The notes below the pieces were generated by a model. That model ran no database searches. It was given only the letters and a program-made list of their open reading frames with translations, and was not told where the DNA came from. 64,000 nucleotides of DNA from positions 62,001 to 126,000 of the forward strand of contig JACRNY010000003.1 of the NCBI GenBank assembly GCA_016214695.1, read 5' to 3'. Of the stretch, positions 1-8,058 are shown piece after piece (position 1 is the first letter of the stretch; every line of letters begins with the position of its first letter). The translations under genes and the position numbers were made by a program. This DNA is from Nitrosomonadales bacterium. GTDB taxonomy: Bacteria; Pseudomonadota; Gammaproteobacteria; Burkholderiales; Gallionellaceae.

Positions 1-1
1 C

Positions 2-1237
2 GATTTCAACGACTACTGGAAACAAGGCTCCGATGCCGAGCTGTACCACTTCATCGGCAAGGACATCCTCTACTTCCACGCCCTGTTCTGGCCGGCGATG
101 CTGCAGCACGCCGGTTTCCGCACGCCGACCAAACTGTTCGCGCACGGCTTCCTCACCGTCAACGGCGAGAAGATGAGCAAATCGCGCGGCACCTTCATCA
201 CCGCGCGCAGCTATGTCGACCACATCAAGAACACCGAATACCTGCGCTACTACTACGCCGCCAAGCTGAACGGCACGATGGAGGACATCGACCTGAATCT
301 TGAGGATTTCGTGGCGAAGGTGAACAGTGATCTGATCGGGAAGTACATCAATATCGCAAGTCGGTGTGCGGGATTCATCAGCAAGAAGTTCGACGGCAAA
401 CTGGGGAATTTCGACTCGGCTGCAACGGCGGAATTCCAGACAGCCTTTGCCGATGGCGAGATCGCGCGCTGTTACGAAGAGCGCGACTACAGCCGTGCCC
501 TGCGCGAGATCATGCGTCTGGCCGATGTGGCGAACCAGTACATCGCCGAGAAACAACCCTGGGCGATGGCCAAACAGGAAGGCAAGGATGCCGAGCTGCA
601 TGAAGTCTGCTCGACAGCACTTACCATGTTCCGCGACCTGACGCTGTATCTGAAGCCCGTAATGCCTGAACTGGCCGCGCAAGTCGAAAACTTCCTGAAC
701 ATCAAACCGATCGCGTGGAGCGGCACATGGCAGTCATTGCCTGCCGGTCACACCATCAACGAATACAAACACCTGGCCACCCGCCTCGATCCCAAACTGA
801 TCGAAGCGATGGTCGCCGCCAACCAGGAAAGCCTGAAACCCATGACCGACTCCCATTCCGAGACACGCCACGCCGAGCACCAGCAGCATGCTATTTCGCC
901 CATCGCGGACACCATCAGCATCGACGATTTCGGCAAGATCGACCTGCGCGTGGCGCACATCGTCAATGCCGAGCATGTGGATGGTGCAGAGAAGCTGCTG
1001 AAACTGACGCTGGACATCGGCGAGGCGCAGCCGCGCACCGTGTTCGCCGGCATCAAGTCCGCCTACGATCCGGAGAAGCTCAAGGGCCGCATGACCGTGA
1101 TGGTCGCCAACCTTGCCCCGCGCAAGATGAAGTTCGGCATGTCTGAAGGAATGGTACTGGCGGCTTCGGGAGAAGCACCGGGATTGTTCATCCTGTCGCC
1201 GGATACGGGCGCTCAACCCGGCATGCGTATCAAATAG
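2..1237 (+). CDS. metG: Methionyl-tRNA synthetase, C-terminal part (5' end outside window)
   Basis: Charges tRNA-Met with methionine in the cytoplasm. The reading frame is open from the first bases of the window, so the start lies upstream. The visible part begins in the Rossmann catalytic core ([16 protein letters not shown]), continues through the KMSKS signature in [10 protein letters not shown], the alpha-helical anticodon-binding domain, and a C-terminal EMAP/Trbp111-type tRNA-binding domain (from about [15 protein letters not shown] to the end). That appended domain is typical of the long dimeric bacterial form. It converges on mscL. Assignment is secure; only completeness is limited by the window edge. 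Confidence 0.97.
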   Translation, partial: DFNDYWKQGSDAELYHFIGKDILYFHALFWPAMLQHAGFRTPTKLFAHGFLTVNGEKMSKSRGTFITARSYVDHIKNTEYLRYYYAAKLNGTMEDIDLNLEDFVAKVNSDLIGKYINIASRCAGFISKKFDGKLGNFDSAATAEFQTAFADGEIARCYEERDYSRALREIMRLADVANQYIAEKQPWAMAKQEGKDAELHEVCSTALTMFRDLTLYLKPVMPELAAQVENFLNIKPIAWSGTWQSLPAGHTINEYKHLATRLDPKLIEAMVAANQESLKPMTDSHSETRHAEHQQHAISPIADTISIDDFGKIDLRVAHIVNAEHVDGAEKLLKLTLDIGEAQPRTVFAGIKSAYDPEKLKGRMTVMVANLAPRKMKFGMSEGMVLAASGEAPGLFILSPDTGAQPGMRIK

Positions 1238-1294
1238 ACAAGTCGCTGTTCATCAGGGGCTGATCAGGACACCGCTGACGCCCCTCGCTCTTCC

Positions 1295-1684
1295 CTACTT
1301 CTTCAGCAAGTCGCGTATCTCGGCCAGCAGCAGCTCCTGATTCGAAGGCGCAGCAGGCGCGGCCTCGGCCTTTTTCTTCAGCGAATTGATCAGCCGTACC
1401 GCCATGAAGATGACGAAAGCGATGATCACAAAATCGATCACCGTCTGGGTGAACTTGCCATAGGCGATCACCACCGCAGGCGCACCCTCCGCCGCCTCCT
1501 TCACCGTGAAAGCCAGATCGACGAAATTCACCCCGCCCAGCAACACCCCGATCGGCGGCATCACCACATCACTGACCAGCGACGACACGATCTTGCCGAA
1601 CGCCGTGCCCACAATGACACCGACGGCCATGTCGATCACATTGCCGCGCATTGCAAAATCCTTGAATTCCCGGATGAGGCTCAT
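1295..1684 (-). CDS. mscL: Large-conductance mechanosensitive channel
   Basis: Inner-membrane pentameric channel that opens under membrane tension to release solutes during osmotic downshock. The 129-residue length is near the family norm. The N-terminal amphipathic helix ([16 protein letters not shown]) runs into TM1 with the glycine/alanine-rich gate ([17 protein letters not shown]), a periplasmic loop, TM2 ([16 protein letters not shown]) and a C-terminal helix ([13 protein letters not shown]). It stands alone, convergent with metG and co-directional with the downstream-oriented RAYT block. Confidence 0.97.
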   Translation of the reverse strand: MSLIREFKDFAMRGNVIDMAVGVIVGTAFGKIVSSLVSDVVMPPIGVLLGGVNFVDLAFTVKEAAEGAPAVVIAYGKFTQTVIDFVIIAFVIFMAVRLINSLKKKAEAAPAAPSNQELLLAEIRDLLKK

Positions 1685-1725
1685 GGCGTGCTCCTTTCAG
1701 TAGATGAAGTGAACTGCGAATACAA

Positions 1726-1755
1726 GTAGGGTGGGCACGCATTTGTGCCCACGCG
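1726..1755 (+). repeat. REP palindrome, left copy
   Basis: A 30-base element starting with the GTAG tetranucleotide, followed by an imperfect hairpin with arms GTGGGCAC and GTGCCCAC. The GTAG head plus palindrome is the layout described for REP sequences that work with RAYT transposases. It lies in inverted orientation to the copy at 2328-2358, on the other side of the RAYT gene. Confidence 0.85.
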
Positions 1756-1762
1756 AATGCGA

Positions 1763-2302
1763 TCAATCATACCCCACCTCACAATTCACCGAACCAGCCC
1801 AATCTTGGGCATACACCCCTTCGCGCACATATCGATGGAATGTCGAATATATCCAACCAGCCGCACACTGAGCATGACCGTGCTTTACCGGATTGAAGTG
1901 AATGTAATCGACATGTCTGGCAAAATCCTCTTCATCTCGAATCCGATGTTCCCAGAATCGCCGTTGCCAGATGGTCGCTTCTCGATGTTTAAGTTTTGAT
2001 GCAGTCAGCCAATCATCGCGTCGATATTCCTCTCCGCATGCCAGCGATACCGCGCGCTTGATCTTCAGCCATCGGGTCGAAAAGTCCGCATCCCCCTCTG
2101 GCAAAGTCCAAACGCAATGCAAATGGTCGGGCAGTAATACCCACGCGTCGATAACGAATGGACGCGTGGCGCGAGCGGTCTTGATTGCAGTATGTAGTGC
2201 ATTGCGAATCGACTCGTCACACAAGATCGGCCGTCGGCGATAGGTAACTACCGTGAAGAAATAGCTCGAGCCTGTTGTCGCAGCTCTACGGTAATGTGAC
2301 AT
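1763..2302 (-). CDS. REP-associated tyrosine transposase (RAYT, Y1/IS200-like)
   Basis: A 179-residue single-strand transposase of the IS200/IS605-like Y1 superfamily, thought to mobilise REP sequences. The family is recognised by the N-terminal block SSYFFTVVTYRRRPIL, the metal-binding histidine pair in LLPDHLHCVW, and the C-terminal YIHFNPVKHG block that carries the probable nucleophilic tyrosine. I chose the ATG at 2302 because a GGAG Shine-Dalgarno lies 9 bases before it; the frame also stays open to a TTG at 2317. The gene is framed on both sides by inverted REP palindromes of matching sequence, so gene and substrate sit together as a REPtron. It appears intact. Confidence 0.9.
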   Translation of the reverse strand: MSHYRRAATTGSSYFFTVVTYRRRPILCDESIRNALHTAIKTARATRPFVIDAWVLLPDHLHCVWTLPEGDADFSTRWLKIKRAVSLACGEEYRRDDWLTASKLKHREATIWQRRFWEHRIRDEEDFARHVDYIHFNPVKHGHAQCAAGWIYSTFHRYVREGVYAQDWAGSVNCEVGYD

Positions 2303-2327
2303 GGCGGGATACTCCAATTATTGGAAC

Positions 2328-2358
2328 CGCGTGGGCACAAGAAACGTGCCCACCCTAC
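2328..2358 (-). repeat. REP palindrome, right copy
   Basis: 31 bases whose reverse complement matches the left REP (1726-1755) apart from the loop: same GTAGGGTGGGCAC head, same GTGCCCACGCG tail, loop one base longer. Inverted placement of two REPs around the RAYT gene is typical of an ancestral REP/RAYT unit. Confidence 0.85.
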
Positions 2359-2361
2359 ATG

Positions 2362-2874
2362 TTATTTCTTCGCGCTGATCGCCGTAAGTATGCCTTGCAG
2401 AATAGCCACTGGCGTCGGCGGGCAACCGCTCACCACCACATCCACCGGAATGACATTGGCGACCTTGCCGCAGCTGGCGTAACTTTCACCGAATATCCCG
2501 CCGTCGCAGGCACAGTCGCCCACCGCTACGACGAGTTTGGGTTCGGGGGTGGCGTCCCAGGTGCGCTTGAGCGCTTCTTCCATGTGGCGCGAGACGGGGC
2601 CGGTGACGAGCAGCAGGTCGGCGTGGCGCGGACTGGCGACGAATTTGATGCCGAGACCTTCGATGTTGTAGTAGGCGTTGTTGACGGCGTGTATCTCCAG
2701 TTCGCAGCCGTTGCAGGAACCGGCATCGACCTGGCGGATGCTGAGCGCACCGCCGAACACATCGAGTATCTCCTGTTGCAGACGCTGTTCGATCAGGCGC
2801 ATGGACTCGTCCGCCTGCGGAGGCGTTTCGGTCTTGATGCCCGTTTTCAGTATTTGTTTGAGTATCTGATACAT
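2362..2874 (-). CDS. hyfI: Hydrogenase-4/complex I-like Fe-S small subunit (HyfI/HycG/NuoB type)
   Basis: A 170-residue homologue of the small subunit of group 4 [NiFe] hydrogenases and NuoB, which carries the proximal [4Fe-4S] cluster next to the large subunit on the cytoplasmic face. The four expected cysteine ligands are present: C54 and C57 in SCNGCELE, C121 in GDCACDGG, and C151 in GCPPTP. Its ATG overlaps the hyfG stop (ATGA at 2872-2875), so the two are translationally coupled. It is the last gene of the hyf-like operon. Since the partner large subunit lacks nickel ligands, this subunit more likely passes electrons to or from another site, perhaps quinone, than to a NiFe centre (inference). 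Confidence 0.88.
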   Translation of the reverse strand: MYQILKQILKTGIKTETPPQADESMRLIEQRLQQEILDVFGGALSIRQVDAGSCNGCELEIHAVNNAYYNIEGLGIKFVASPRHADLLLVTGPVSRHMEEALKRTWDATPEPKLVVAVGDCACDGGIFGESYASCGKVANVIPVDVVVSGCPPTPVAILQGILTAISAKK

Positions 2875-4424
2875 CAGAGATCCTGCCCTGTGTAACTCAG
2901 GTTGAACGACTTATTGATCAGCGGGAAATCCGGCACGATGTTGTCGATGACGGCGTGTTCCAGCAGCGGCCAGTTCTGCCAGGAAGGGTCGTGCGGATGC
3001 ACGCGCGCGAGCTTGCCCTCGGCATCGGTGTGGATGGCCACCATCACCTCGCCGCGCCAACCCTCGACCAGACCGATGCCGAAGCCGTTGGCGGGAAGTG
3101 TTTCCAGCAGGGCCGGCGCTTCCTTGTCGTGAATGAGGTTGACCATGATCTCGCGCTGCAGGCGCAACGATTCGAACAGCTCGTCGAAGCGCACGATGAC
3201 GCGCGCCGCAACATCGCCGTTGCGGTAGGTCGCCATCTTCACGTCCAGCTTGTCATAGGGCGCGCAGGCGAACTGCACGCGCGCGTCCCAGGCCTGCGCG
3301 CTGGCACGACCGGCCATGCCGCACAGGCCGAGCTGGGCGGCCAGTCTGGGCTCGACGCGGCCGGTGCCGATGAAGCGGTCCTGCACCCCGGCATGTTCGT
3401 CGTAGATGTTGCGCAGGATGCGCACCTCGCGCTCCAGCATGGCGCATTCTTCCTCGATCACGCGCTTGCCTGCGGCATCGAGATTCACCGTCACGCCGCC
3501 GGGAACGATCCTGTCCATCAGGTAGCGATGACCGAACAGCGCGGCGTTGTTGCGCAGCACCTGTTCCTTGAGTATCCAGAACTGGGCAAAACCGAACGAG
3601 AGCGCAACGTCGTTGCCGAGATAGCCGAGGTCGCCGAGATGGTTGGCGACGCGCTCGCGTTCCAGCAGTAGCGCGCGCAGCCACAAGGTACGGCTGGATG
3701 GCGTCACACCCGCGATGCTTTCCGCCGCCATCGCATAGGCCCAGGCATAAGCCACGGTGCTGTCGCCGCTCACGCGCCCGGCCAGCTTCGCGCCCTGTTG
3801 CAGGCTCATGCTCTCGAAGCGTTTCTCGATGCCCTTGTGCACGTAGCCGAGCCGCTCTTCCAGACGCAGCACGCGCTCGCCGATGATGGAGAAGCGGAAA
3901 TGCCCCGGCTCGATGATGCCCGCATGCACGGGGCCAACCGGGATCTCGTGCACCCCTTGGCCCTCCACCTGCACGAAGGGATAGGCATCGGCTTCCGCGG
4001 TGCGGCTCGCCGTCGCATCGAAATCCTTGCGCAGCGGGAAACTGCCGCTGTGCCATGCACCGTGGCGCAGCCACTTGCGGTGATCGTGCCCTTCCTGCGC
4101 GTAGATGCCGAGCAGATCGTAAGCCGCGCGCTGCATGCGCCCCGCCGCCGGGAAGATATGGCTGATGTCCGGATATTCCGGATGATGCGCAGGCAGCGGC
4201 ACACCCAGGCAGACCAGCCCGCTCTCGTTCATCAGCGCCACATGCAGCATGAACCAGCCACGTTGCTCGCGCGCATCGCAACCCCACAACGCCACCAGCC
4301 TGCCCCCGCCATCGCGCACCTGCTGGCAGATCTCCGGCAGCGCATGCGGCGCGACCTCGCCCGCCCAGGCCGGCACGGCATCGGTGAGTCGCTTCAGGTT
4401 CAGGCCGGGATGTTTAATCGGCAT
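2874..4424 (-). CDS. hyfG: HyfG/HycE-like large subunit lacking Ni-binding cysteines
   Basis: A 516-residue fusion of a NuoC-like N-terminal domain (about 1-160) and a NuoD/hydrogenase large-subunit domain (LRLEERLGYVHKGIEKRFE onward). In active group 4 [NiFe] hydrogenases the nickel is held by two CxxC pairs. Here the first, normally RVCGIC-like, reads RVSGDS (residues 217-222). The C-terminal pair is absent too: the protein ends in FNLSYTGQDL with no cysteine. The few cysteines present are not arranged as NiFe ligands. This matches the energy-converting-hydrogenase-related (Ehr) class, described as intermediate between group 4 hydrogenases and complex I. The hyf name marks family only, not hydrogen activity. 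Confidence 0.85.
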   Translation of the reverse strand: MPIKHPGLNLKRLTDAVPAWAGEVAPHALPEICQQVRDGGGRLVALWGCDAREQRGWFMLHVALMNESGLVCLGVPLPAHHPEYPDISHIFPAAGRMQRAAYDLLGIYAQEGHDHRKWLRHGAWHSGSFPLRKDFDATASRTAEADAYPFVQVEGQGVHEIPVGPVHAGIIEPGHFRFSIIGERVLRLEERLGYVHKGIEKRFESMSLQQGAKLAGRVSGDSTVAYAWAYAMAAESIAGVTPSSRTLWLRALLLERERVANHLGDLGYLGNDVALSFGFAQFWILKEQVLRNNAALFGHRYLMDRIVPGGVTVNLDAAGKRVIEEECAMLEREVRILRNIYDEHAGVQDRFIGTGRVEPRLAAQLGLCGMAGRASAQAWDARVQFACAPYDKLDVKMATYRNGDVAARVIVRFDELFESLRLQREIMVNLIHDKEAPALLETLPANGFGIGLVEGWRGEVMVAIHTDAEGKLARVHPHDPSWQNWPLLEHAVIDNIVPDFPLINKSFNLSYTGQDL

Positions 4425-4524
4425 CGTTCAAACCTCAATGAATAATCTGCACTGCAAATTTTGTGTTTCTGGTCTGCTGAAGGGGGAAAATACATCAACC
4501 CCATTTTTCTAACTTTGCTATTCC

Positions 4525-4809
4525 TCAAATAGGTAGCAAAAGGAAATTATGTAAACAATTACCCCCGTTAGAAGCCCAATTATTCTTTCCGAAGATGAGA
4601 ATTTTTTTTGGCCTAATAACACCACCCGCAACAAACATGGCCCAGTTCTGAAAGTATGCAAAGATTAGGTATCCTCCCCAAATAATGCCGAATACTGCCG
4701 CGCCAATAAAACCAGACAGCTTTGGCTTGGAAGTCATGAAATAGACTATCCACAACATAAACGGAACAACTACAAAAGTTCCTGCAATGTATCGAGCATA
4801 TTTACTCAT
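4525..4809 (-). CDS. Hypothetical small membrane protein inside the hyf operon
   Basis: 94 residues with two or three hydrophobic segments (YIAGTFVVVPFMLWIVYFM; LSGFIGAAVFGIIWGGYLIF; a weaker third) and a basic loop (VIRPKKILIFGK). No family recognised. Its DNA is visibly richer in A+T than the flanking hyf genes, and it interrupts the usual hyfF-hyfG adjacency, which suggests a late insertion. Its start follows the stop of a possible 45-residue ORF (4812-4949) by two bases. It has the right strand to be co-transcribed with the operon. Confidence 0.5.
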   Translation of the reverse strand: MSKYARYIAGTFVVVPFMLWIVYFMTSKPKLSGFIGAAVFGIIWGGYLIFAYFQNWAMFVAGGVIRPKKILIFGKNNWASNGGNCLHNFLLLPI

Positions 4810-4811
4810 CT

Positions 4812-4949
4812 TCAGTTACCAGAAAAAATACAAATCCCAAACAATAAATGAGCTAATGGCATCTGGCTCGAATTGTTTCCCCTAGCCACTCCCTCACCAA
4901 ATATCCCCAGCCCGCACAGCATCGCAGCTGCATATCCGATCCTTCTCAT
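4812..4949 (-). CDS. Possible 45-residue membrane/secreted peptide
   Basis: Short ATG-to-TGA frame starting MRRIGYAAAMLCGLGIFGEG, with a positive N-terminus and a hydrophobic stretch like a signal or membrane segment, and a second hydrophobic C-terminal stretch (LAHLLFGICIFSG). It lies in the AT-rich island within the hyf operon, only two bases upstream of the 94-residue gene. The close spacing is the main argument that it is real; coding potential over so short a length is weak evidence. Confidence 0.35.
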   Translation of the reverse strand: MRRIGYAAAMLCGLGIFGEGVARGNNSSQMPLAHLLFGICIFSGN

Positions 4950-4982
4950 CCCATTCTCCCCGCACAATTCATCTCTCATGCC

Positions 4983-6440
4983 TCACCCCAACAACGCCGC
5001 CGCCTGCCGATACCAGTCCGCCAGATAGGGCGGCATGTACAGACCCAGCATCAGCACCAGCAGCAGGTGGGCGAACACGGGCACCAGCGCGGGAGAATGC
5101 GGCAATGGTTTGGCGGTGGTCTCGCCGAACACGATGGGTTGTATCTTGCCGAAGATGGCGGCAAAGGCGACGCCGAGCGAGACCAGCAGGATGGGCGTGG
5201 CCCACGGGTATTCGTGCATGGCGGTGGTGATGATGAGGAACTCGCTGGCGAACACGCCGAACGGCGGCATGCCGAGGATGGCGAAGGTGCCCAGCGCCAA
5301 ACCCCAGCCGACCGTGGGGCTGACCTGCAGCAGGCCGCGGATGCTCTCCATCTGCTGCGTGCCGACCTTCTGCACGGCATGGCCGACAGCGAAGAAGATC
5401 GCCGACTTGGTGAGCGAATGCACGGTCATGTGCAGCATGCCGGCGAAGGTCGCCACCGGGCCGCCCATGCCGAAGGCGAAAGTGATCAACCCCATGTGCT
5501 CGATGGAGGAATAGGCGAACATGCGCTTGATATCCTTTTGCCGGAACAGCGAGAACGACGCCACCAGCACCGAGAGCAGGCCGAAGCCCATCATCAGGTT
5601 GCCGGCGAAGTGGGTGCCGAGCGAACCGTCCACCAGCACCTTGCTGCGCACCACCGCGCACAGCGCCACATTCAACAGCAGGCCGGAGAGCACGGCGGAG
5701 ACCGGCGTCGGACCTTCGGCGTGCGCATCCGGCAGCCAGCTGTGCAGCGGCACCAGGCCGATCTTGGTGCCGTAGCCGACCAGCAGGAAGATGAACGCCA
5801 GCTTGAGCACGGTGGGTTCGAGGTCGCCTTTCACTTCATTCAGATGCGTCCACAGCAGCGCGGTGCCGCCCTGCCCCAGCACGCGCTCGGCGGCGAAGTA
5901 CAGCAGGATGGTGCCGAACAGCGCCAGCGCGATGCCGACGCCGCACAGGATGAAGTATTTCCACGCCGCTTCCAGGCTGGCCGGCGTGCGGTACAGCGAC
6001 ACCAGCAGCACGGTGGTGAGCGTAGCCGCTTCCATCGCAACCCACACGATGCCCATGTTGTTGGTGGTAAGCGCGACCAGCATGGCGAAGGTGAACAGCT
6101 GGTACATGCTGTAGTACAGATGCAGCATGCCGGTGGTGAGCTTGCCGTGATGCTGCTCGATGCGCATGTAGGGGCGCGAGAACAGCGAGGTGGTGAAGGC
6201 GACGAAGGCGGTGAGCGCGACCAGGAACACGTTGAACTGGTCGATAAAGAATTGTTCGTGGAAGGCGACCTGCGGGCCGGACTCGACCACGCGCGCGGTC
6301 AGCACCACCGAGGCGGCGAAGGTGAGGAAACTCATCAGCGAGTTAAGCTCCGCCGCCCAGGAACGCGAGCCGAACACGGCCAGCAACCCACCACCCAGCA
6401 GCGGGATGAGCAACAGCGCGAGGAGTTGCAGGTCAATCAT
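4983..6440 (-). CDS. hyfF: Antiporter-like membrane subunit (HyfF, NuoL/M/N family)
   Basis: A 485-residue polytopic subunit of the proton-conducting arm, homologous to Mrp antiporters and NuoL/M/N. Family stretches include VWVAMEAATLTTVLLVSLYR, PLHSWLPDAHAEGPTPVSA and KRMFAYSSIEHMGLI, with the conserved glutamate in the former and lysines expected for proton translocation. I start it at the ATG at 6440 (MIDLQLLALLLIPLLGGG), which overlaps the end of hyfE by 8 bases; the frame continues upstream only as antisense-like arginine/serine-rich sequence inside hyfE. Two small ORFs separate it from hyfG. Confidence 0.9.
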   Translation of the reverse strand: MIDLQLLALLLIPLLGGGLLAVFGSRSWAAELNSLMSFLTFAASVVLTARVVESGPQVAFHEQFFIDQFNVFLVALTAFVAFTTSLFSRPYMRIEQHHGKLTTGMLHLYYSMYQLFTFAMLVALTTNNMGIVWVAMEAATLTTVLLVSLYRTPASLEAAWKYFILCGVGIALALFGTILLYFAAERVLGQGGTALLWTHLNEVKGDLEPTVLKLAFIFLLVGYGTKIGLVPLHSWLPDAHAEGPTPVSAVLSGLLLNVALCAVVRSKVLVDGSLGTHFAGNLMMGFGLLSVLVASFSLFRQKDIKRMFAYSSIEHMGLITFAFGMGGPVATFAGMLHMTVHSLTKSAIFFAVGHAVQKVGTQQMESIRGLLQVSPTVGWGLALGTFAILGMPPFGVFASEFLIITTAMHEYPWATPILLVSLGVAFAAIFGKIQPIVFGETTAKPLPHSPALVPVFAHLLLVLMLGLYMPPYLADWYRQAAALLG

Positions 6441-7095
6441 CCTTGAGCTTCTCCATGTGGGTGATGTCCAGGCTGTCGAAGGTCTCGCGGATCTGGAAGA
6501 AGAAGATACCGAAGATGAAGGTGGCGACCAGCACGTCGAGTGCGATACCCAGCTCCACGACCAGCGGCATGCCCTGTGTGGCGCTGGTGGCGGCGAAGAA
6601 CAGACCGTTTTCGAGCGCAAGGAAAGCGACCACCTGCGATACCGCCTTGCGCCGCGTCAGCATCATCAGCAGCGACAGCAGCACGCTGGCCAGCGCGATG
6701 CCAATCAGGCCGCGCGTGATGCCCTCGGCCAGTTGCGAGATGGGCGCGGCGAGGTTGAAGGAGAAGATCACCAGCGCGATGCCGACCAGCATGGTGGTGG
6801 GGATGTTGATCAGCGTCTCCACGTCCCAGCGCACGTTGAGCCGGTTGATCAGGCGGTGCAGCAGATACGGTAGCAGCAGCACCTTGAGCAGCAGCGTCAG
6901 CCCGGCCGAGTAATAGAGATGGTGCTGGTTGGTCGAGTACGCCACGATGAAGGTGCTCAGCGCCAGCAGCGCGCCCTGCCAGGCGAACAGATTGATCAAT
7001 GACAATATGCGGCGCTGCGCCAGCATGGCGAACGCGATCAGCAGCAGCAGCGCGGCCAGCAGGTTGATGAACTGTAGGGTGTACGGTATCTGCAC
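6433..7095 (-). CDS. hyfE: HyfE-like membrane subunit (NuoK-related)
   Basis: A 220-residue all-helical membrane protein related to NuoK/MnhC fused to extra helices, as in hydrogenase-4 component E. It has about seven hydrophobic segments, beginning with LQFINLLAALLLLIAFAML and including LALENGLFFAATSAT, which carries the conserved membrane glutamate, and ends in a soluble DITHMEKLKDD tail. It follows hyfC after three bases and overlaps hyfF. HyfE-type subunits occur in Hyf and Ehr complexes but not in the simpler Hyc formate hydrogenlyase, which supports a Hyf/Ehr-type assembly. Confidence 0.88.
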   Translation of the reverse strand: MQIPYTLQFINLLAALLLLIAFAMLAQRRILSLINLFAWQGALLALSTFIVAYSTNQHHLYYSAGLTLLLKVLLLPYLLHRLINRLNVRWDVETLINIPTTMLVGIALVIFSFNLAAPISQLAEGITRGLIGIALASVLLSLLMMLTRRKAVSQVVAFLALENGLFFAATSATQGMPLVVELGIALDVLVATFIFGIFFFQIRETFDSLDITHMEKLKDD

Positions 7096-7098
7096 TGG

Positions 7099-8058
7099 TC
7101 ACGCTCCCAATAAGAAATGGATGAGCAGACCGAGCACAGCCAGCAGGAAGGCGGTGCCGAGGAACTCGGGCGCGCGGAAGATGCGCATCTTGGCCATCAC
7201 CGTCTCCAGCACGGCCAGAGCGGCGCCCGCCAGCATCAGCTTCAACAACAGCAACGCGATGGCCAGCGGCAATCCCGCCCAGTTGCCCACCTCGGCGATG
7301 CCGTGCGGGATGAACAGCGCGATGCCGATGGAGATGTAGGCGAACAGCTTGAGACTGCTGGCCCACTCGATCAGGGCGAGATGGCGCGCGGAATATTCCA
7401 GGATCATCGCTTCGTGGATCATGGTGAGTTCGAGGTGGGTGCTTGGATTGTCCACCGGGATGCGCGCGTTCTCTGCCAGCAGCACGATGACGAAGGCCAG
7501 CGCGGCGAAGGCCAGACTGGGATACAGCACGAACTGGTGGTGCGCGAGAGTGTCAACGATGCGCGGCAACTGGGTGGAGTGGCTGATCATCGAGGCGGTG
7601 AACAGCACCATCAGCAGCGCCGGTTCGGCCAGGAAGGACACCAGCATCTCGCGCCGCGCGCCGAGCGAACCGAAGGCGGTGCCGATGTCCATCGCCGCCA
7701 GCGAGATGAACACGCGCGCCAGTGCGAACACACCGACCAACGCGATCACGTCGGCGGCCTGCGAGAACGGCAGGTCCACCGCAATGATCGGGATGATGGC
7801 TGCCGCCAGCCACATGCAACCGAACACGATGTAGGGCGTGACGCGGAACAGCGGCGAGGCGTTGTGCGCGATCACCGCATCCTTGTGGAACAGTTTGCGC
7901 AGCACGCGGTACGGCTGCAGCACGCCCGCACCGGAGCGGTTCTGCAGCCAGGCCTGGCACTGGTTGACCCAGCCGGTCAGCAGCGGTGCCAACAGCACCA
8001 CCAGCAGCAGTTGCGCGAGCTGGAACAGGATGGCGAAGAGCAGATCGTAGTCGGTCAT
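7099..8058 (-). CDS. hyfC: HyfC/HycD-like membrane subunit (NuoH family)
   Basis: A 319-residue NuoH-family subunit that links the peripheral Fe-S arm to the membrane arm. Typical features are the long amphipathic start (FAILFQLAQLLLVVLLAPLL), the loop GAGVLQPYRVLRKLFHKDAV, and the acidic loop ENARIPVDNPSTHLELTMIH near the quinone/electron-entry region in complex I. The ATG at 8058 overlaps the hyfB stop as ATGA; a second ATG lies three bases upstream. The frame upstream of that is shadow sequence inside hyfB. Confidence 0.9.
   Translation of the reverse strand: MTDYDLLFAILFQLAQLLLVVLLAPLLTGWVNQCQAWLQNRSGAGVLQPYRVLRKLFHKDAVIAHNASPLFRVTPYIVFGCMWLAAAIIPIIAVDLPFSQAADVIALVGVFALARVFISLAAMDIGTAFGSLGARREMLVSFLAEPALLMVLFTASMISHSTQLPRIVDTLAHHQFVLYPSLAFAALAFVIVLLAENARIPVDNPSTHLELTMIHEAMILEYSARHLALIEWASSLKLFAYISIGIALFIPHGIAEVGNWAGLPLAIALLLLKLMLAGAALAVLETVMAKMRIFRAPEFLGTAFLLAVLGLLIHFLLGA

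Noticed and set aside
1240-1292. AGGGGC...GCCCCT pairing between metG and mscL as a terminator
   Set aside because: Loop is long and no T-run follows on either strand.
2874-4424. HyfG as a working [NiFe] hydrogenase
   Set aside because: Both nickel-binding CxxC pairs are missing, and no hyp maturation gene is nearby.
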